Source of the DNA: Poseidonibacter ostreae
GTDB taxonomy: Bacteria > Campylobacterota > Campylobacteria > Campylobacterales > Arcobacteraceae
NCBI RefSeq assembly: GCF_009208075.1
Contig: NZ_WFKJ01000006.1
Coordinates: 1 to 64,000, forward strand
DNA length: 64,000 bases
Reading direction: 5' to 3'
The notes below the pieces were generated by a model. The model was not told where the DNA came from, did not search any database, and saw nothing but the letters and a program-made list of their open reading frames with translations. The first letter of the stretch is position 1. Every line of letters begins with the position of its first letter. Positions 27,051-36,464 of the stretch are shown one piece after another. Made by a program: the position numbers and the translations under genes.

Positions 27051-28042
27051 TGAAAATCACTTCTATTATAGATATTATTGATGGAAAACTTTTAAATTCT
27101 CCATCAATATCTTTTATATACTCTTTTAAAACTAATGTATCAAAAGTAAAAGAAGGTGACCTTTTTATAGCTTATAATTTGGATGATATCCAATTAGCTA
27201 TCCAAAAAGGTGCTTTTGCAATAATAGTAGAAAATATTTATCCTATTGTCGATAAAGAAATTGCTTGGATAAAAGTAGATAGTCTTAATACCTCTGTAAT
27301 AAAACTAATTAGATATAAACTTGCACATTTTAATTTAGAAGCTTTTTTTTGTGATGAAATAAGTAATGAATTTCTAAAAAACTTTTCTTCTTTATCAAAT
27401 AAAAAAATAAAAATTATTCCAAAAAATTTAAAAGGTTTTGTTCCTATACTTGAAGATATTGATGATGAAACAATCCTATTTTCAAGTAATAATGAAGTAT
27501 TAGATAAAATATACCCAAATAACTTAAAGTTTGAAAATGAAGATTTTTTAGTCTCAAATTTACTTAAGCATTCACTTTTTGAAACCTCTTTCACATTTAA
27601 AAATAAGTATTTCCAAAGAGTTAAAATTCCAAGTATTTATATTGAAAGTTTTATAAGAGTTTATAATTTTTTAGATATAAAGGAGTTTGATGATTCAAAA
27701 TTGAAAAATATTAATCTTTTTAAAACAATATTTTTAGATAAGAATTTTAATATTGTTGAATTTGGGAAATCAGATAAATTTATTATTACATCAAATAATA
27801 TCTCTTTAGTAGAAAAAGAGATTTCTTATTTAAAAAGTAGATTTACTTATGGAAAGATAATTTATATAACTTCTTCTTATAATGAATGTTTACCAAAAGA
27901 GCAAATTATCTTAAAAGATATTTCTGAAATAAAAAATATTTTTAAAAAGAACTCTTTTAATGCTTCTTATATCTTTGGGTTTGATTCTGTAAATATTGAA
28001 GAAAATTTATCAAAAGTAGAAAAAGAGCTAACTCTTTTCTAG
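27050..28042 (+). CDS. Conserved protein with Mur-ligase-like N-terminus
   Basis: This 330-residue protein starts with a GTG that overlaps the metG stop by one base. The first about 110 residues (KVKEGDLFIAYNL, IQKGAFAIIVEN, IAWIKVDSLN) resemble the UDP-binding domain of Mur ligases such as MurF. However, there is no ATP-binding GTNGKT motif or ligase domain. Campylobacter has an uncharacterised gene in the same place after metS. It may be a lineage-specific degenerate Mur-ligase relative; the function is unknown. Confidence 0.7.
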   Translation: MKITSIIDIIDGKLLNSPSISFIYSFKTNVSKVKEGDLFIAYNLDDIQLAIQKGAFAIIVENIYPIVDKEIAWIKVDSLNTSVIKLIRYKLAHFNLEAFFCDEISNEFLKNFSSLSNKKIKIIPKNLKGFVPILEDIDDETILFSSNNEVLDKIYPNNLKFENEDFLVSNLLKHSLFETSFTFKNKYFQRVKIPSIYIESFIRVYNFLDIKEFDDSKLKNINLFKTIFLDKNFNIVEFGKSDKFIITSNNISLVEKEISYLKSRFTYGKIIYITSSYNECLPKEQIILKDISEIKNIFKKNSFNASYIFGFDSVNIEENLSKVEKELTLF

Positions 28043-28058
28043 ATTTGAAATCAATTTT

Positions 28059-28715
28059 CTAATATATTGTTCCAAAAGTACTTATTACTTTTCCTACAAT
28101 TTTAATATCAGAATTATTTAATACTTGTGATGGATAGTCTTTATTATCTGAAATGATATCTAGGTTACCATCAACTCTTTTTTGTATTCTTTTTACAAAT
28201 AATCCATGAACAGTAGTAAATGCATATATTCCATCTCTTGAACAATCATTTTTTGTTTTATCTAAAAATATGATATTATCATCGTTTAGTGTAGGTTCCA
28301 TTGAGTCCCCTACTACATTTATTGCATCAATATTTTTTAAATTATCTTTTCCACCTAATCTATCAATAAAATATGCAGGAACTTCTAAAGATTCAAAATC
28401 ATCATCATTTTCATATGCACCGCCACCAGCACTAACAGCAACTTCAGGAAAATACTTTATCCAGTATTTGTCTGTACTATCTACTAATGAACCTGGATTT
28501 TGGTTGTAAAGAAGCCAATTTATTGATATTTTCTTTTTTGCACAAAAATTTAATATATTAGAGTATGGAATCTTCCCTCTATTTTTCATTGTTGCAAAAT
28601 TTGCTTGCGATAATTCTAAAGAAGTTGCCACATCTTTATCGAATATTTTTCCATTTACTCCATCAGCACTTAGTATATCTTTTAATTTATCTATGATTTC
28701 ACTTACAATAAGCAT
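28059..28715 (-). CDS. S24 family (LexA/CI-like) repressor
   Basis: This 218-residue protein has an N-terminal helix-turn-helix (about 20-65: DVATSLELSQANFATMKNRG, then the CI-like KISINWLLYNQ). The C-terminal S24 peptidase domain has the serine in VVGDSMEPTL and the general-base lysine in LFVKRIQ. Upstream of the domain is AVSAGGGAYEND, where self-cleavage would be expected. Such proteins are self-cleaving stress or phage-type repressors. AAAGGA precedes the ATG. It faces a 31-residue ORF across an operator-like repeat. No phage genes are nearby, so it looks like a resident stress regulator. Confidence 0.88.
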   Translation of the reverse strand: MLIVSEIIDKLKDILSADGVNGKIFDKDVATSLELSQANFATMKNRGKIPYSNILNFCAKKKISINWLLYNQNPGSLVDSTDKYWIKYFPEVAVSAGGGAYENDDDFESLEVPAYFIDRLGGKDNLKNIDAINVVGDSMEPTLNDDNIIFLDKTKNDCSRDGIYAFTTVHGLFVKRIQKRVDGNLDIISDNKDYPSQVLNNSDIKIVGKVISTFGTIY

Positions 28716-28761
28716 TTTAAATCCTTTTACATAGTCTTTACATAATTATATTACAAAATGC

Positions 28762-28791
28762 AATATTTTTCAAGTACTTTTGGAAAATATT
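28762..28791. promoter_or_regulatory. Operator-like inverted repeat between S24 repressor and small ORF
   Basis: AATATTTTTC (28762-28771) and GGAAAATATT (28782-28791) form an inverted repeat with 9 of 10 bases paired around a 10-base centre that contains AAGTACTT. It lies in the divergent gap. TATTAT at 28788-28793 overlaps the right arm and could be the -10 of the plus-strand small ORF. Binding of the S24 repressor is inferred from position. Confidence 0.55.
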
Positions 28792-28827
28792 ATAGAATTT
28801 GAAATATTAAATACAAAAGGACACAAA

Positions 28828-28923
28828 ATGGCAAGAAAAATTATTGAAACAAGAAATAACGTTATGAATTTTTTTCATAAAGTTGACACTTTAATTTACC
28901 AGTTTGGAGATAAAGTATTATAA
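28828..28923 (+). CDS. Possible 31-residue small protein
   Basis: A short frame begins with ATG after AAAGGACAC and reads MARKIIETRNNVMNFFHKVD, then TLIYQFGDKVL and stop. It is basic at the front and amphipathic, without a clear membrane segment. It is the only frame between the S24 repressor and oadG and is transcribed away from the repressor from the shared operator region, a common place for a repressor's own target. I recognise no family. A good ribosome site supports it, but it could still be chance. Confidence 0.5.
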   Translation: MARKIIETRNNVMNFFHKVDTLIYQFGDKVL

Positions 28924-29036
28924 AAAATTCAAATTTAACAATTTAATAAAAATCAAAGATAAGTATAAATGTTAATAAAGCTAGTTTAATATATTATTAC
29001 ACTAATAATCACATTGTGGTAACCACGGAGAAAGTT

Positions 29037-29279
29037 ATGGAAATAAACTTAGTTACGGAAGCATTGAAATTTATGGCATTAGGAATGGGTGTTGTATTCT
29101 CATTTTTAATTATTATGATTTTTGTGCTTAAAGCTCAGGCTGCATTATTAACAAAATATTTTCCTGAAAAGAAAATAGAGCCAGTAAAAAGGCCAAATAC
29201 AAATGCATCATCTAATGAAACTGCAAAAGTAGCTGCTATTGTCGCAGCTGTACAGCATCACAAAAATCTAAAAGGTTAA
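29037..29279 (+). CDS. oadG: Oxaloacetate decarboxylase gamma subunit
   Basis: OadG is the small membrane anchor of the sodium-pumping oxaloacetate decarboxylase. I start it at the ATG at 29037 after GGAGAAAG, giving 80 residues; an upstream in-frame GTG at 29016 lacks this site. A single membrane helix (FMALGMGVVFSFLIIMIFVL) is followed by a charged cytoplasmic tail. A short inverted repeat, GTGGT-A-ACCAC, lies at 29016-29026 just before the ribosome site. The stop overlaps the oadA start. Confidence 0.88.
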   Translation: MEINLVTEALKFMALGMGVVFSFLIIMIFVLKAQAALLTKYFPEKKIEPVKRPNTNASSNETAKVAAIVAAVQHHKNLKG

Positions 29280-31105
29280 TGTTAATGGCGAAAAAGTATA
29301 TAGATGTAATGGATACTACATTTAGGGATGGATTCCAATCTGTCTTTGGTGGTAGAGTTTTAATGAACGACTTCTTTCCAGCTGTAGAAGCTGCAAAAGA
29401 TGCGGGTATAACTCATTTTGAGTTTGGTGGTGGAGCTAGGTTCCAATCTTTATTTTTCTACTTACAAGAAAATGCATTTGAAATGATGGACAAATTCAGA
29501 GAAATTGTTGGTCCAGATGCAAACTTACAAACTCTTGCACGTGGTATCAACACGGTAATGTTAGATACAGGTTCTAGAGAACTAATCGACTTACATGCAA
29601 AAATGTTTGCAAAACATGGTACAACAACAATCCGAAATTTTGATGCTTTAAATGATGTTCAAAACTTAGAATACTCTGCTGAGTGTATTAAGAAATATGG
29701 TTTAAATCATGAAGTAGTTGTAACTTTAATGGATTTACCTCCAGGGTGTACAGGTGCACATGATGTAGCATTTTATGAAAAGACTTTAAGACAAATTCTT
29801 GATAGTGGGGTTCCTCATGATTCACTTTGTTTTAAAGATGCTTCAGGAACTGCATCACCTCAAAAAGTATATGAAACTATTCAAATGGCTAGAAAACTAG
29901 TTGGAAATGATACTCATATTAGATTACATACTCATGAAACAGCTGGAGTTTCTGTATCTTGTTATTTAGCTGCATTAGAAGCTGGAGCTGATGGTATTGA
30001 TTTAGCAGCAAGTCCCGTTTCAGGTGGAACTTCACAACCAGATATTTTAACAATGTTACATGCAGTTAAAGGTAAGAACTACGATTTAGGTGGTCTTGAT
30101 ATTGAAAAAGTATTAAAGTATGAAGAAGTTTTAACTGATTGTTTAAAAGATTACTTTATTCCACCAGAAGCAACACAAGTATCTCCTTTAATTCCTTTCT
30201 CACCAATGCCAGGTGGAGCATTAACTGCTAACACTCAAATGATGAGAGATAATGGAACTTTAAATAAATTCCCTGAAGTAATTAAAGCTATGAGAGAAGT
30301 TGTTGAAAAAGGTGGATATGGTACATCTGTAACTCCTGTTTCTCAATTTTATTGGCAACAAGCATACGCAAACGTTATGTTTGGACCATGGAAACAAATA
30401 GCTCCAGGTTATGGGAAAATGGTACTTGGTTACTTTGGTAAAACTCCAGTAGCACCAGATGAAGAAATTGTTGCACTTGCAGCTGAAAAATTAAAAATGG
30501 AACCAACAAAAGAAAATCCTTTAGATATTGCAGATAGAGATGAAAAGAAAAAAATCTCTGTATGGAAACAAAGATTAGAACTTGAAGGTATTGAAGCTAG
30601 TGAAGAAAATATCTTTATAGCTGCTGCGTGTGATGAAAAAGGTATCGCTTTCTTAAAAGGTGAATCACCATTAAACATTAGAAAAAATGATTCTACATGT
30701 GAAAATGATAAAGAATGTAATTTAGGAGAAAATAATAGTATGAGTAATGCAAATGGAAACTATACAGTAGTAGTAGATGGTCAAAAGTTTAATGTATCAA
30801 TTGCTGAAGGTAATGCTGATATTCAAGTAACTCCTGTTGCTTCTTCAAATGAAGCACCTGCAGCCACAGCTCCTGTTGCTTCAAATGGTGAAGGTGTAGA
30901 AGTTCCTGCTGTTGTAAATGGTGCAGTTTGGAAAATTCTTGTAAAAGTTGGTGATAAAGTTGAAAAAGATCAACAAATCATGATTTTAGAAGCAATGAAA
31001 ATGGAAATTGATATTAACGCTCCAGAATCTGGAACTATAAAAGAAATTCTTGTTACACCTAATGCAGCAGTTGAGGAAGGACAAACTTTAGCCATTATTG
31101 GTTAA
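29279..31105 (+). CDS. oadA: Oxaloacetate decarboxylase alpha subunit (biotin-carrying)
   Basis: This 608-residue protein has the carboxyltransferase barrel ([10 protein letters not shown] at the start, metal site with [10 protein letters not shown]) and a linker rich in Ala, Asn and Ser. The C-terminal biotinyl domain carries EAMKMEI, Lys574 being the biotin site. By sequence alone it could also be the B subunit of pyruvate carboxylase, as annotated in Campylobacter. The flanking oadG and oadB make the decarboxylase pump the better reading. It removes the carboxyl group of oxaloacetate to biotin; OadB releases it while exporting sodium. An ATG two codons further on (29285) is an alternative start. 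Confidence 0.92.
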   Translation: MLMAKKYIDVMDTTFRDGFQSVFGGRVLMNDFFPAVEAAKDAGITHFEFGGGARFQSLFFYLQENAFEMMDKFREIVGPDANLQTLARGINTVMLDTGSRELIDLHAKMFAKHGTTTIRNFDALNDVQNLEYSAECIKKYGLNHEVVVTLMDLPPGCTGAHDVAFYEKTLRQILDSGVPHDSLCFKDASGTASPQKVYETIQMARKLVGNDTHIRLHTHETAGVSVSCYLAALEAGADGIDLAASPVSGGTSQPDILTMLHAVKGKNYDLGGLDIEKVLKYEEVLTDCLKDYFIPPEATQVSPLIPFSPMPGGALTANTQMMRDNGTLNKFPEVIKAMREVVEKGGYGTSVTPVSQFYWQQAYANVMFGPWKQIAPGYGKMVLGYFGKTPVAPDEEIVALAAEKLKMEPTKENPLDIADRDEKKKISVWKQRLELEGIEASEENIFIAAACDEKGIAFLKGESPLNIRKNDSTCENDKECNLGENNSMSNANGNYTVVVDGQKFNVSIAEGNADIQVTPVASSNEAPAATAPVASNGEGVEVPAVVNGAVWKILVKVGDKVEKDQQIMILEAMKMEIDINAPESGTIKEILVTPNAAVEEGQTLAIIG

Positions 31106-31124
31106 TAGTTTTATTGGAGCAATA

Positions 31125-32447
31125 ATGAAAAAAAGTTTATTTTTAATTTTATTTACTCTTTTAGCTGTATTTTCAGTAAACTCTTTTGCCGCATCAGCAC
31201 CTGCTGAAGTAACAGAAGAAAAAAAAGAGTATGTATCAAAATCAATGTCAGAATTAGTTGATTCGTTTTATAGCACAACTGGTATAAAAGCGATTATTGA
31301 TCCTCAAGAAGGATTAAAAGGGCCTCATGGTGAAGAATTAACAGTATTCGCACAAAGCTATGGTAGAGTTATTATGATTATAATTTGTTTAATCTTATTC
31401 TATTTAGCTATTAGAAAAGGTTTTGAACCATTACTTCTAATTCCTATTGGATTTGGTGGAATTTTAGCCAATATTCCAATTGCAGAAATTGCAGGTGCTG
31501 ATGGAATGCTAGGAATTATCTATAATATGGGTATTACAAATGGGTTTTTTCCACTTCTGATTTTTATGGGAGTTGGAGCTATGACTGACTTTGGTCCATT
31601 ATTAGCAAATCCTAAAACTGCATTACTTGGTGGTGCAGCACAATTTGGTATTTTTGGTTCACTAGTTGCAGCAGTTGTTCTTTCTCAATATGTTCCAGGT
31701 ATTGAATTTAGTTTAGAACAAGCAGCAGCAATTTCTATTATTGGTGGGGCTGATGGTCCAACGTCAATATTTATAGCTTCTGCTTTAGCTCCTGAATTAT
31801 TAGGTGCAATTGCAGTTGCTGCTTATTCTTATATGGCATTAGTGCCAGTTATTCAACCTCCAATTATGAGAGCGTTAACAACTGTAACTGAAAGAAAAAT
31901 AAGAATGAAAAGTACAAGAAAAGTTTCTAAATTAGAGAAAATAGTATTTCCTCTAGTTGTAGTTACATTAACTTTATTAATTTTACCAGATGCATCTCCT
32001 CTAATTGGAGCATTATGTTTAGGTAACTTTGCTAAAGAATCAGGAGTTGTTGATAGACTTTCTGATACAATGCAGAATTCATTAATCAATATAGTTACTA
32101 TCTTCTTAGGATTAGGTGTTGGTTCAAAACTAGCAGCAGAACAATTCTTAGTAGCTGAAACTATGGGTATTATGGCAATTGGACTATTAGCATTCGCTGC
32201 AGGTACTGCAATGGGTGTTTTAATGGCAAAAACAATGAACTTATTAAGTTCAAAAGACAATCAAATCAATCCTTTAATAGGTGCTGCTGGAGTATCAGCA
32301 GTTCCTATGGCAGCAAGGGTTGTAAGTAAAGAAGGTCAACAGTATGACTCATCGAACATTTTATTAATGCATGCGATGGGACCTAATGTTGCTGGAGTAA
32401 TTGGATCAGCCGTTGCAGCGGGTGTTCTTTTATCAATATTTAAATAA
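31125..32447 (+). CDS. oadB: Oxaloacetate decarboxylase beta subunit (sodium pump)
   Basis: OadB is the integral membrane subunit that decarboxylates carboxybiotin and pumps sodium outward. I start it at the ATG at 31125 after GGAGC, giving 440 residues; it opens with a cleavable-looking signal ([22 protein letters not shown]). Multiple membrane segments follow, with the family motifs [17 protein letters not shown] (conserved Asp and Ser of the sodium site) and [14 protein letters not shown]. It sits between oadA and pckA. Confidence 0.94.
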   Translation: MKKSLFLILFTLLAVFSVNSFAASAPAEVTEEKKEYVSKSMSELVDSFYSTTGIKAIIDPQEGLKGPHGEELTVFAQSYGRVIMIIICLILFYLAIRKGFEPLLLIPIGFGGILANIPIAEIAGADGMLGIIYNMGITNGFFPLLIFMGVGAMTDFGPLLANPKTALLGGAAQFGIFGSLVAAVVLSQYVPGIEFSLEQAAAISIIGGADGPTSIFIASALAPELLGAIAVAAYSYMALVPVIQPPIMRALTTVTERKIRMKSTRKVSKLEKIVFPLVVVTLTLLILPDASPLIGALCLGNFAKESGVVDRLSDTMQNSLINIVTIFLGLGVGSKLAAEQFLVAETMGIMAIGLLAFAAGTAMGVLMAKTMNLLSSKDNQINPLIGAAGVSAVPMAARVVSKEGQQYDSSNILLMHAMGPNVAGVIGSAVAAGVLLSIFK

Positions 32448-32474
32448 AAATTAATTAGTAGGAAGAATTAAATT

Positions 32475-34055
32475 ATGTCTGAGATTAAAGACTCTTTAGG
32501 TTTAGAAAATGTTGGAACGGTTAGAAGAAATCTTGATGTAGATACTCTTATGAATCACGCAGTAGAAAATGAAGGTGCTAAAATATCTTCAACTGGTGCA
32601 CTTATGATAGATACAGGTATCTTCACAGGAAGAAGTCCAAAAGATAAGTTTTTTGTTAATCAAGATCCATCAAATAAATATATTGCTTGGGGAGATATTA
32701 ATAAAAAAGTATCTACTGAAGTTTATGAAGAGTTATTAGTTACTTCAAAAAAACAATTAAGTAATAAAGACTTATATGTAACAGATGTATATTGTGGTGC
32801 ATCTTTAGATTCTAGAAAGTCTGTTAGATTTATTACTGAAGTTGCTTGGCAAGCACACTTTATTAGAAATATGTTTATTGTTCCTCAAACTCAAGAAGAG
32901 TTAGATAACTTTGAACCTGATTTCACAATATATAATGCTTGTAAAACTGTTGATATGGCATATGCTAGTCATAATTTACATTCAGAAGTATATGTAGTAT
33001 TTAATGTTGAAGAAAATATTGCAATGATTGGTGGAACTTGGTATGCAGGTGAAATGAAAAAAGGTGTTTTCTCAATGATGAATTACTGGTTGCCATTAGA
33101 TGGTAAACTTGCAATGCATTGTTCTGCAAATATTGGAGAAGATGGAGATACTGCATTATTCTTTGGTTTATCAGGAACTGGTAAAACTACACTTTCAACT
33201 GATCCTAAAAGAGCTTTAATTGGTGATGATGAACATGGTTGGGATGATAATGGTGTATTTAACTTCGAAGGTGGTTGTTATGCAAAAGTTATTAATCTTG
33301 ATAAAGATTCTGAACCAGAAATTTTTGGTGCGATTAAAAAAGGTGCAATTTTAGAAAATGTTGTTTATGATGAAAATGGAGTAGTTGATTACTCTGATGG
33401 TTCAAAAACAGAAAACACTAGAGTTTCTTATCCTTTAGATCATATTGAAAATCACACACCTGATATGAAAGGTGGTCACCCTACTAATATAATTTTCCTA
33501 TGTGCAGATGCATTTGGAGTACTTCCTCCTGTTGCAAAACTTGATAAGCAACAAGCAATGTATTACTTCCTAAGTGGATATACTGCAAAAGTTGCAGGAA
33601 CTGAAAGAGGTATTACTGAACCAGTTGCAACATTCTCTTCATGTTTTGGAGAAGCATTTTTACCTTTAAATCCTACAGTTTATGCAGAATTATTAGGTCA
33701 AAAAATCGATAAGCATAATGTAAATGTTTATTTTGTTAACACAGGATGGACAGGTGGAGCTTATGGTGTTGGTAAAAGAATGAGTATTAAAAATACTAGA
33801 GCTTGTATTAATGGAATTTTAGATGGTTCAATTGAAAACTCTGAATTCGAAACATTACCTGTATTTAATTTAAGAATTCCAAAAACACTAGATGGTGTTG
33901 AAACTGAAGTATTAAACCCTAGAAATACATGGGATAATAAAGCTGAATATGATGAAACTACTAAGAAATTAGCTGGTATGTATATTGAAAACTTTAAAAA
34001 ATACTTAACTTTAGAAAGTGAATATGATTTTACAGCTGCAGGACCAACTTTATAA
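32475..34055 (+). CDS. pckA: ATP-dependent phosphoenolpyruvate carboxykinase
   Basis: PckA converts oxaloacetate and ATP to phosphoenolpyruvate, the entry to gluconeogenesis. The 526-residue protein contains [13 protein letters not shown] near the start, the kinase loop [16 protein letters not shown], and [20 protein letters not shown], all typical of the ATP-type enzyme. It lies 27 bases after oadB with no terminator between. The group therefore handles oxaloacetate two ways: decarboxylation to pyruvate with sodium export, and conversion to PEP. A strong terminator follows. Confidence 0.96.
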   Translation: MSEIKDSLGLENVGTVRRNLDVDTLMNHAVENEGAKISSTGALMIDTGIFTGRSPKDKFFVNQDPSNKYIAWGDINKKVSTEVYEELLVTSKKQLSNKDLYVTDVYCGASLDSRKSVRFITEVAWQAHFIRNMFIVPQTQEELDNFEPDFTIYNACKTVDMAYASHNLHSEVYVVFNVEENIAMIGGTWYAGEMKKGVFSMMNYWLPLDGKLAMHCSANIGEDGDTALFFGLSGTGKTTLSTDPKRALIGDDEHGWDDNGVFNFEGGCYAKVINLDKDSEPEIFGAIKKGAILENVVYDENGVVDYSDGSKTENTRVSYPLDHIENHTPDMKGGHPTNIIFLCADAFGVLPPVAKLDKQQAMYYFLSGYTAKVAGTERGITEPVATFSSCFGEAFLPLNPTVYAELLGQKIDKHNVNVYFVNTGWTGGAYGVGKRMSIKNTRACINGILDGSIENSEFETLPVFNLRIPKTLDGVETEVLNPRNTWDNKAEYDETTKKLAGMYIENFKKYLTLESEYDFTAAGPTL

Positions 34056-34084
34056 GGTATAATTTTCCTAATAAATTTACTGTT

Positions 34085-34117
34085 AAAAGGAGTGGATTAA
34101 TTTTCACTCCTTTTTTT
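34085..34117 (+). terminator. Intrinsic terminator after pckA
   Basis: A 10-bp perfect stem (AAAAGGAGTG at 34085-34094 with CACTCCTTTT at 34105-34114) with a 10-base loop leads into a run of seven T (34111-34117). It ends the oadG-oadA-oadB-pckA transcript. Confidence 0.9.
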
Positions 34118-34139
34118 AACTAAAAAAATAGGAGAAACA

Positions 34140-34634
34140 ATGAAATTATCAAGCTTTTTAGAAGATATCAAAGAGAATGAAGAAGAGGTAGTGTATTACT
34201 GTTGTAATCACTTATTATCAAAGAAATTTGATGTTGAAAATGATTCAATAAATGACGATGAATTAAAAGAAATGTTTGTTAATTATAACAATTTTTCTAA
34301 ATTGTTAAATGATTCTGCTGGAATAATATATAAAAAATATGAAGCTGATTTAAATGATGTTTATAAAACTATGTGTAGTAAGTTTAATGAAGAGCATGAT
34401 AATAAGTATTTATTTGACTTTAGATTAGCACGAGTAGTAAATCAAGAACCTGCTCAATTTTTAGATATTGAAGATAAAGATACTCAAGAAACAGTAATTC
34501 AAAAGTTTGAAGATAAAATTAATACAATTTTAGAATCTAAGTATTTTAATGATAATAAAATTACATTATCAAATGATTTAATCATTCCTCAAAGAACATT
34601 AGATTTAATTAAATCAGCAGCTAAAGCTTCTTAA
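34140..34634 (+). CDS. Hypothetical cytoplasmic protein
   Basis: I do not recognise this 164-residue acidic, mostly helical protein (MKLSSFLEDIKENEEEVVYY...). It has two adjacent cysteines near residue 21 and no signal peptide or membrane segment. GGAGAAACA lies just before the ATG. It is a single gene between the pckA terminator and a bidirectional hairpin, so it is probably expressed on its own or by readthrough. Confidence 0.7.
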   Translation: MKLSSFLEDIKENEEEVVYYCCNHLLSKKFDVENDSINDDELKEMFVNYNNFSKLLNDSAGIIYKKYEADLNDVYKTMCSKFNEEHDNKYLFDFRLARVVNQEPAQFLDIEDKDTQETVIQKFEDKINTILESKYFNDNKITLSNDLIIPQRTLDLIKSAAKAS

Positions 34635-34649
34635 TTATAATTTTACTTT

Positions 34650-34682
34650 ATACAAATAGGGTTTTTAACACTCTATTTGTAT
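34650..34682. terminator. Bidirectional hairpin between convergent genes
   Basis: A 10-bp perfect inverted repeat (ATACAAATAG at 34650-34659 with CTATTTGTAT at 34673-34682) lies between the unknown gene ending at 34634 and the 3' end of ribBA, which it overlaps. T-rich sequence in the loop and flank fits a terminator for either strand. Confidence 0.6.
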
Positions 34683-35696
34683 CTCTTCTATAATTTCTAA
34701 ACCAAAACCATTTAATCCAACAAATGAATGTTTTCCACCACTTGTCATAAGTTTAATTTGTTTTATATTTAATGAATTAAGAATTTGTGCCCCTATTCCA
34801 TAATCTTTTTGAGACTCTTTTGATTGCATATCATCACTTAAGAATATTAATATTCCACTTTTTGATTGAAGGAAATTAATTGTTTTTAGCATTGAGTGAA
34901 GTTTTTCATCATTTAAAAATAGTTTTATATCTGGAATTACTGTATGAAATTTTACATGTGTAACTTCACTTAATTCTCCAAAAATAATTGCAGTATGAAT
35001 ATTTCCAATATGATCTTTAAACTCTTTTTTTATTGCTTTTGTTCCAAAAAAAGTAATTTCATCTCTTGAAATATTTTCAACAAGATTTTCATGTGATAAT
35101 CTATATTCAACTAAATCAGATATATAAATTTGCTTCATATCATGTTTTTGTGCAAAAATATCTAAATCATCACGTCTTGCCATTGTTCCATCTTCTTTCA
35201 TGATTTCACAAATTACAGCTTCACCATTAAGACCTGCTAATTTACATAAATCAACACTTCCCTCAGTATGTCCTGTTCGAACAAGTACTCCACCATCTTT
35301 AGCAATTAAAGGAAATATATGTCCAGGTCGTACAAGCTCTTGTGCTTTTGAAATTGGATTAGCTAAAATTCTAATAGTATCATCTCTTTCCCCTGCACTA
35401 ATTCCCGTTAAAGCATCAGTTGCATCTACTGAAACTGTAAATGCTGTTTCATAAGATGATGTGTTTGAGCTAACCATTGGATTTAAATCTAATTTGTTTG
35501 CAGTTTCTTTAGTAACTGATACACAAATTAATCCCTTTGCATGAGTAGCCATAAAATTTACTTTTTCTGGAGTACTTAGCGCTGCAGCATAAACTAAATC
35601 ACCTTCATTCTCTCTATCTTCATCATCAAGCATAATAACCATATTACCTTTTTGAATCTCTATAATTGCTTCTTTTACTCTTTGTATTGCGTTCAT
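34665..35696 (-). CDS. ribBA: 3,4-dihydroxy-2-butanone-4-phosphate synthase with inactive GTP cyclohydrolase II half
   Basis: The N-terminal about 200 residues are a complete RibB that makes the four-carbon unit of riboflavin: LDDEDRENEGDLVYAA, RPGHIFPL and RTGHTEGSVDLCKLAGL are present. The C-terminal half (about 205-343) is shaped like GTP cyclohydrolase II but has lost its zinc cysteines and the nearby catalytic segment (compare HSECLTGDALGSLKCDC in the separate ribA at 60930-61505). A hybrid of this kind is known in Helicobacter. The gene stands alone upstream of the tRNA cluster on the opposite strand. Confidence 0.93.
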   Translation of the reverse strand: MNAIQRVKEAIIEIQKGNMVIMLDDEDRENEGDLVYAAALSTPEKVNFMATHAKGLICVSVTKETANKLDLNPMVSSNTSSYETAFTVSVDATDALTGISAGERDDTIRILANPISKAQELVRPGHIFPLIAKDGGVLVRTGHTEGSVDLCKLAGLNGEAVICEIMKEDGTMARRDDLDIFAQKHDMKQIYISDLVEYRLSHENLVENISRDEITFFGTKAIKKEFKDHIGNIHTAIIFGELSEVTHVKFHTVIPDIKLFLNDEKLHSMLKTINFLQSKSGILIFLSDDMQSKESQKDYGIGAQILNSLNIKQIKLMTSGGKHSFVGLNGFGLEIIEEIQIEC

Positions 35697-35769
35697 TTTT
35701 CTTCTTTTTATATAGTATTTAATATTTTTATTATTATATCAAAAATATTGAAATTTAATCTAAAACCTC

Positions 35770-35798
35770 TTGACAAAAATATGCTTTTTTACTATAAT
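35770..35798 (+). promoter_or_regulatory. Consensus promoter of the tRNA cluster
   Basis: TTGACA (35770-35775) and TATAAT (35793-35798) match the sigma-70 consensus exactly with a 17-base spacer. The promoter lies 18 bases before the first tRNA and should drive all four tRNAs. Confidence 0.92.
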
Positions 35799-35815
35799 TT
35801 CGGCACTTAAACGAT

Positions 35816-35890
35816 TGGGGTATCGCCAAGTGGTAAGGCAACGGCTTTTGGTGCCGTCATTCGAAGGTTCGAATCCTTCTACCCCATCCA
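35816..35890 (+). tRNA. tRNA-Gln (TTG)
   Basis: The cloverleaf folds with acceptor TGGGGTA/TACCCCA, anticodon stem ACGGC/GCCGT around loop TTTTGGT (anticodon TTG), and T-arm GGTTCGAATCC. The 3' CCA is encoded. Position 73 is T, where Gln tRNAs usually have G. The first pair is T-A, as expected for tRNA-Gln. Confidence 0.95.
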
Positions 35891-35932
35891 TTAAGTAGAT
35901 ATTTTTAATTTTTATATCTAAAAATTATTGCT

Positions 35933-36009
<77 letters not shown>

Positions 36010-36024
36010 ATTTTAGTGTGTTAA

Positions 36025-36101
36025 GTCAAGGTAGCTCAGCTGGCTAGAGCGCTGGTCTCATAAGCCGGAGGTCGAGGGTTCGAGTCCCTCTCTTGACACC
36101 A
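36025..36101 (+). tRNA. tRNA with CAT anticodon (elongator Met, possibly Ile2)
   Basis: Acceptor GTCAAGG pairs with TCTTGAC (one G-T), the anticodon loop is CTCATAA, and the T-arm is GGGTTCGAGTCCC with encoded CCA. It lacks initiator features. Elongator Met is the likelier identity. A lysidine-modified tRNA-Ile2 also has a CAT gene anticodon and cannot be excluded by eye. Confidence 0.88.
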
Positions 36102-36137
36102 CTTTTTATACACTTAATTCTATTTTTTAGAATTTAT

Positions 36138-36215
36138 GCTGGTGTAGCTCAGCTTGGCTAGAGCAGCTGATTTGTAATCAGCAGGTCGGGGGTTCAAGTC
36201 CCTTCACCAGCTCCA
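36138..36215 (+). tRNA. tRNA-Thr (TGT)
   Basis: Acceptor GCTGGTG/CACCAGC, anticodon stem GCTGA/TCAGC with loop TTTGTAA (anticodon TGT), T-arm GGGGTTCAAGTCCC, discriminator T and encoded CCA. It is the last tRNA in the cluster. Confidence 0.95.
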
Positions 36216-36249
36216 TTAATCAAAACTTTTTAAAAAAGTTAAGATTAAT
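36216..36249. terminator. Bidirectional terminator between tRNA cluster and lipoprotein genes
   Basis: A long inverted repeat has an outer stem TTAATC/GATTAA and an inner AACTTTTT/AAAAAGTT. It begins right after the tRNA-Thr CCA and ends just before the 3' end of the convergent lipoprotein gene. The inner A/T runs give both strands a U-rich element. Confidence 0.75.
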
Positions 36250-36257
36250 AAATTTAA

Positions 36258-36455
36258 CTACTTCATTAACTCATCTGCTTTTTCTTTTGTTCCATTATAA
36301 ATATCAGAAGAAGTGTCTTTTGTAACTTCCCAAGTATCAGATGATAAATCCTTTATAACTTCCCATGCAGTTGAACTATCTTGTTTTATTCCTGTCCATG
36401 TTGCACATGAAGAAAAAAACAATGAACATAAAATTAAAAATAAATATTTTTTCAT
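36258..36455 (-). CDS. Small lipoprotein with 11-residue repeats
   Basis: The preferred start is the ATG at 36455 (MKKYLFLIL), which has an AGG at a better distance than the ATG two codons upstream. The 65-residue precursor has a lipoprotein signal ending FFSSC. The mature part shows three related 11-residue units, DSSTAWEVIKD, LSSDTWEVTKD and TSSDIYNGTKE, probably a single amphipathic helix. The role is unknown; it could associate with the inner face of the outer membrane. It lies 9 bases downstream of another lipoprotein gene. Confidence 0.8.
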   Translation of the reverse strand: MKKYLFLILCSLFFSSCATWTGIKQDSSTAWEVIKDLSSDTWEVTKDTSSDIYNGTKEKADELMK

Positions 36456-36464
36456 TTGCATTAC

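Noticed and set aside
29279-31105. Naming the biotin protein as pyruvate carboxylase subunit B
   Set aside because: No biotin carboxylase subunit is nearby, whereas oadG and oadB flank it, which fits oxaloacetate decarboxylase.
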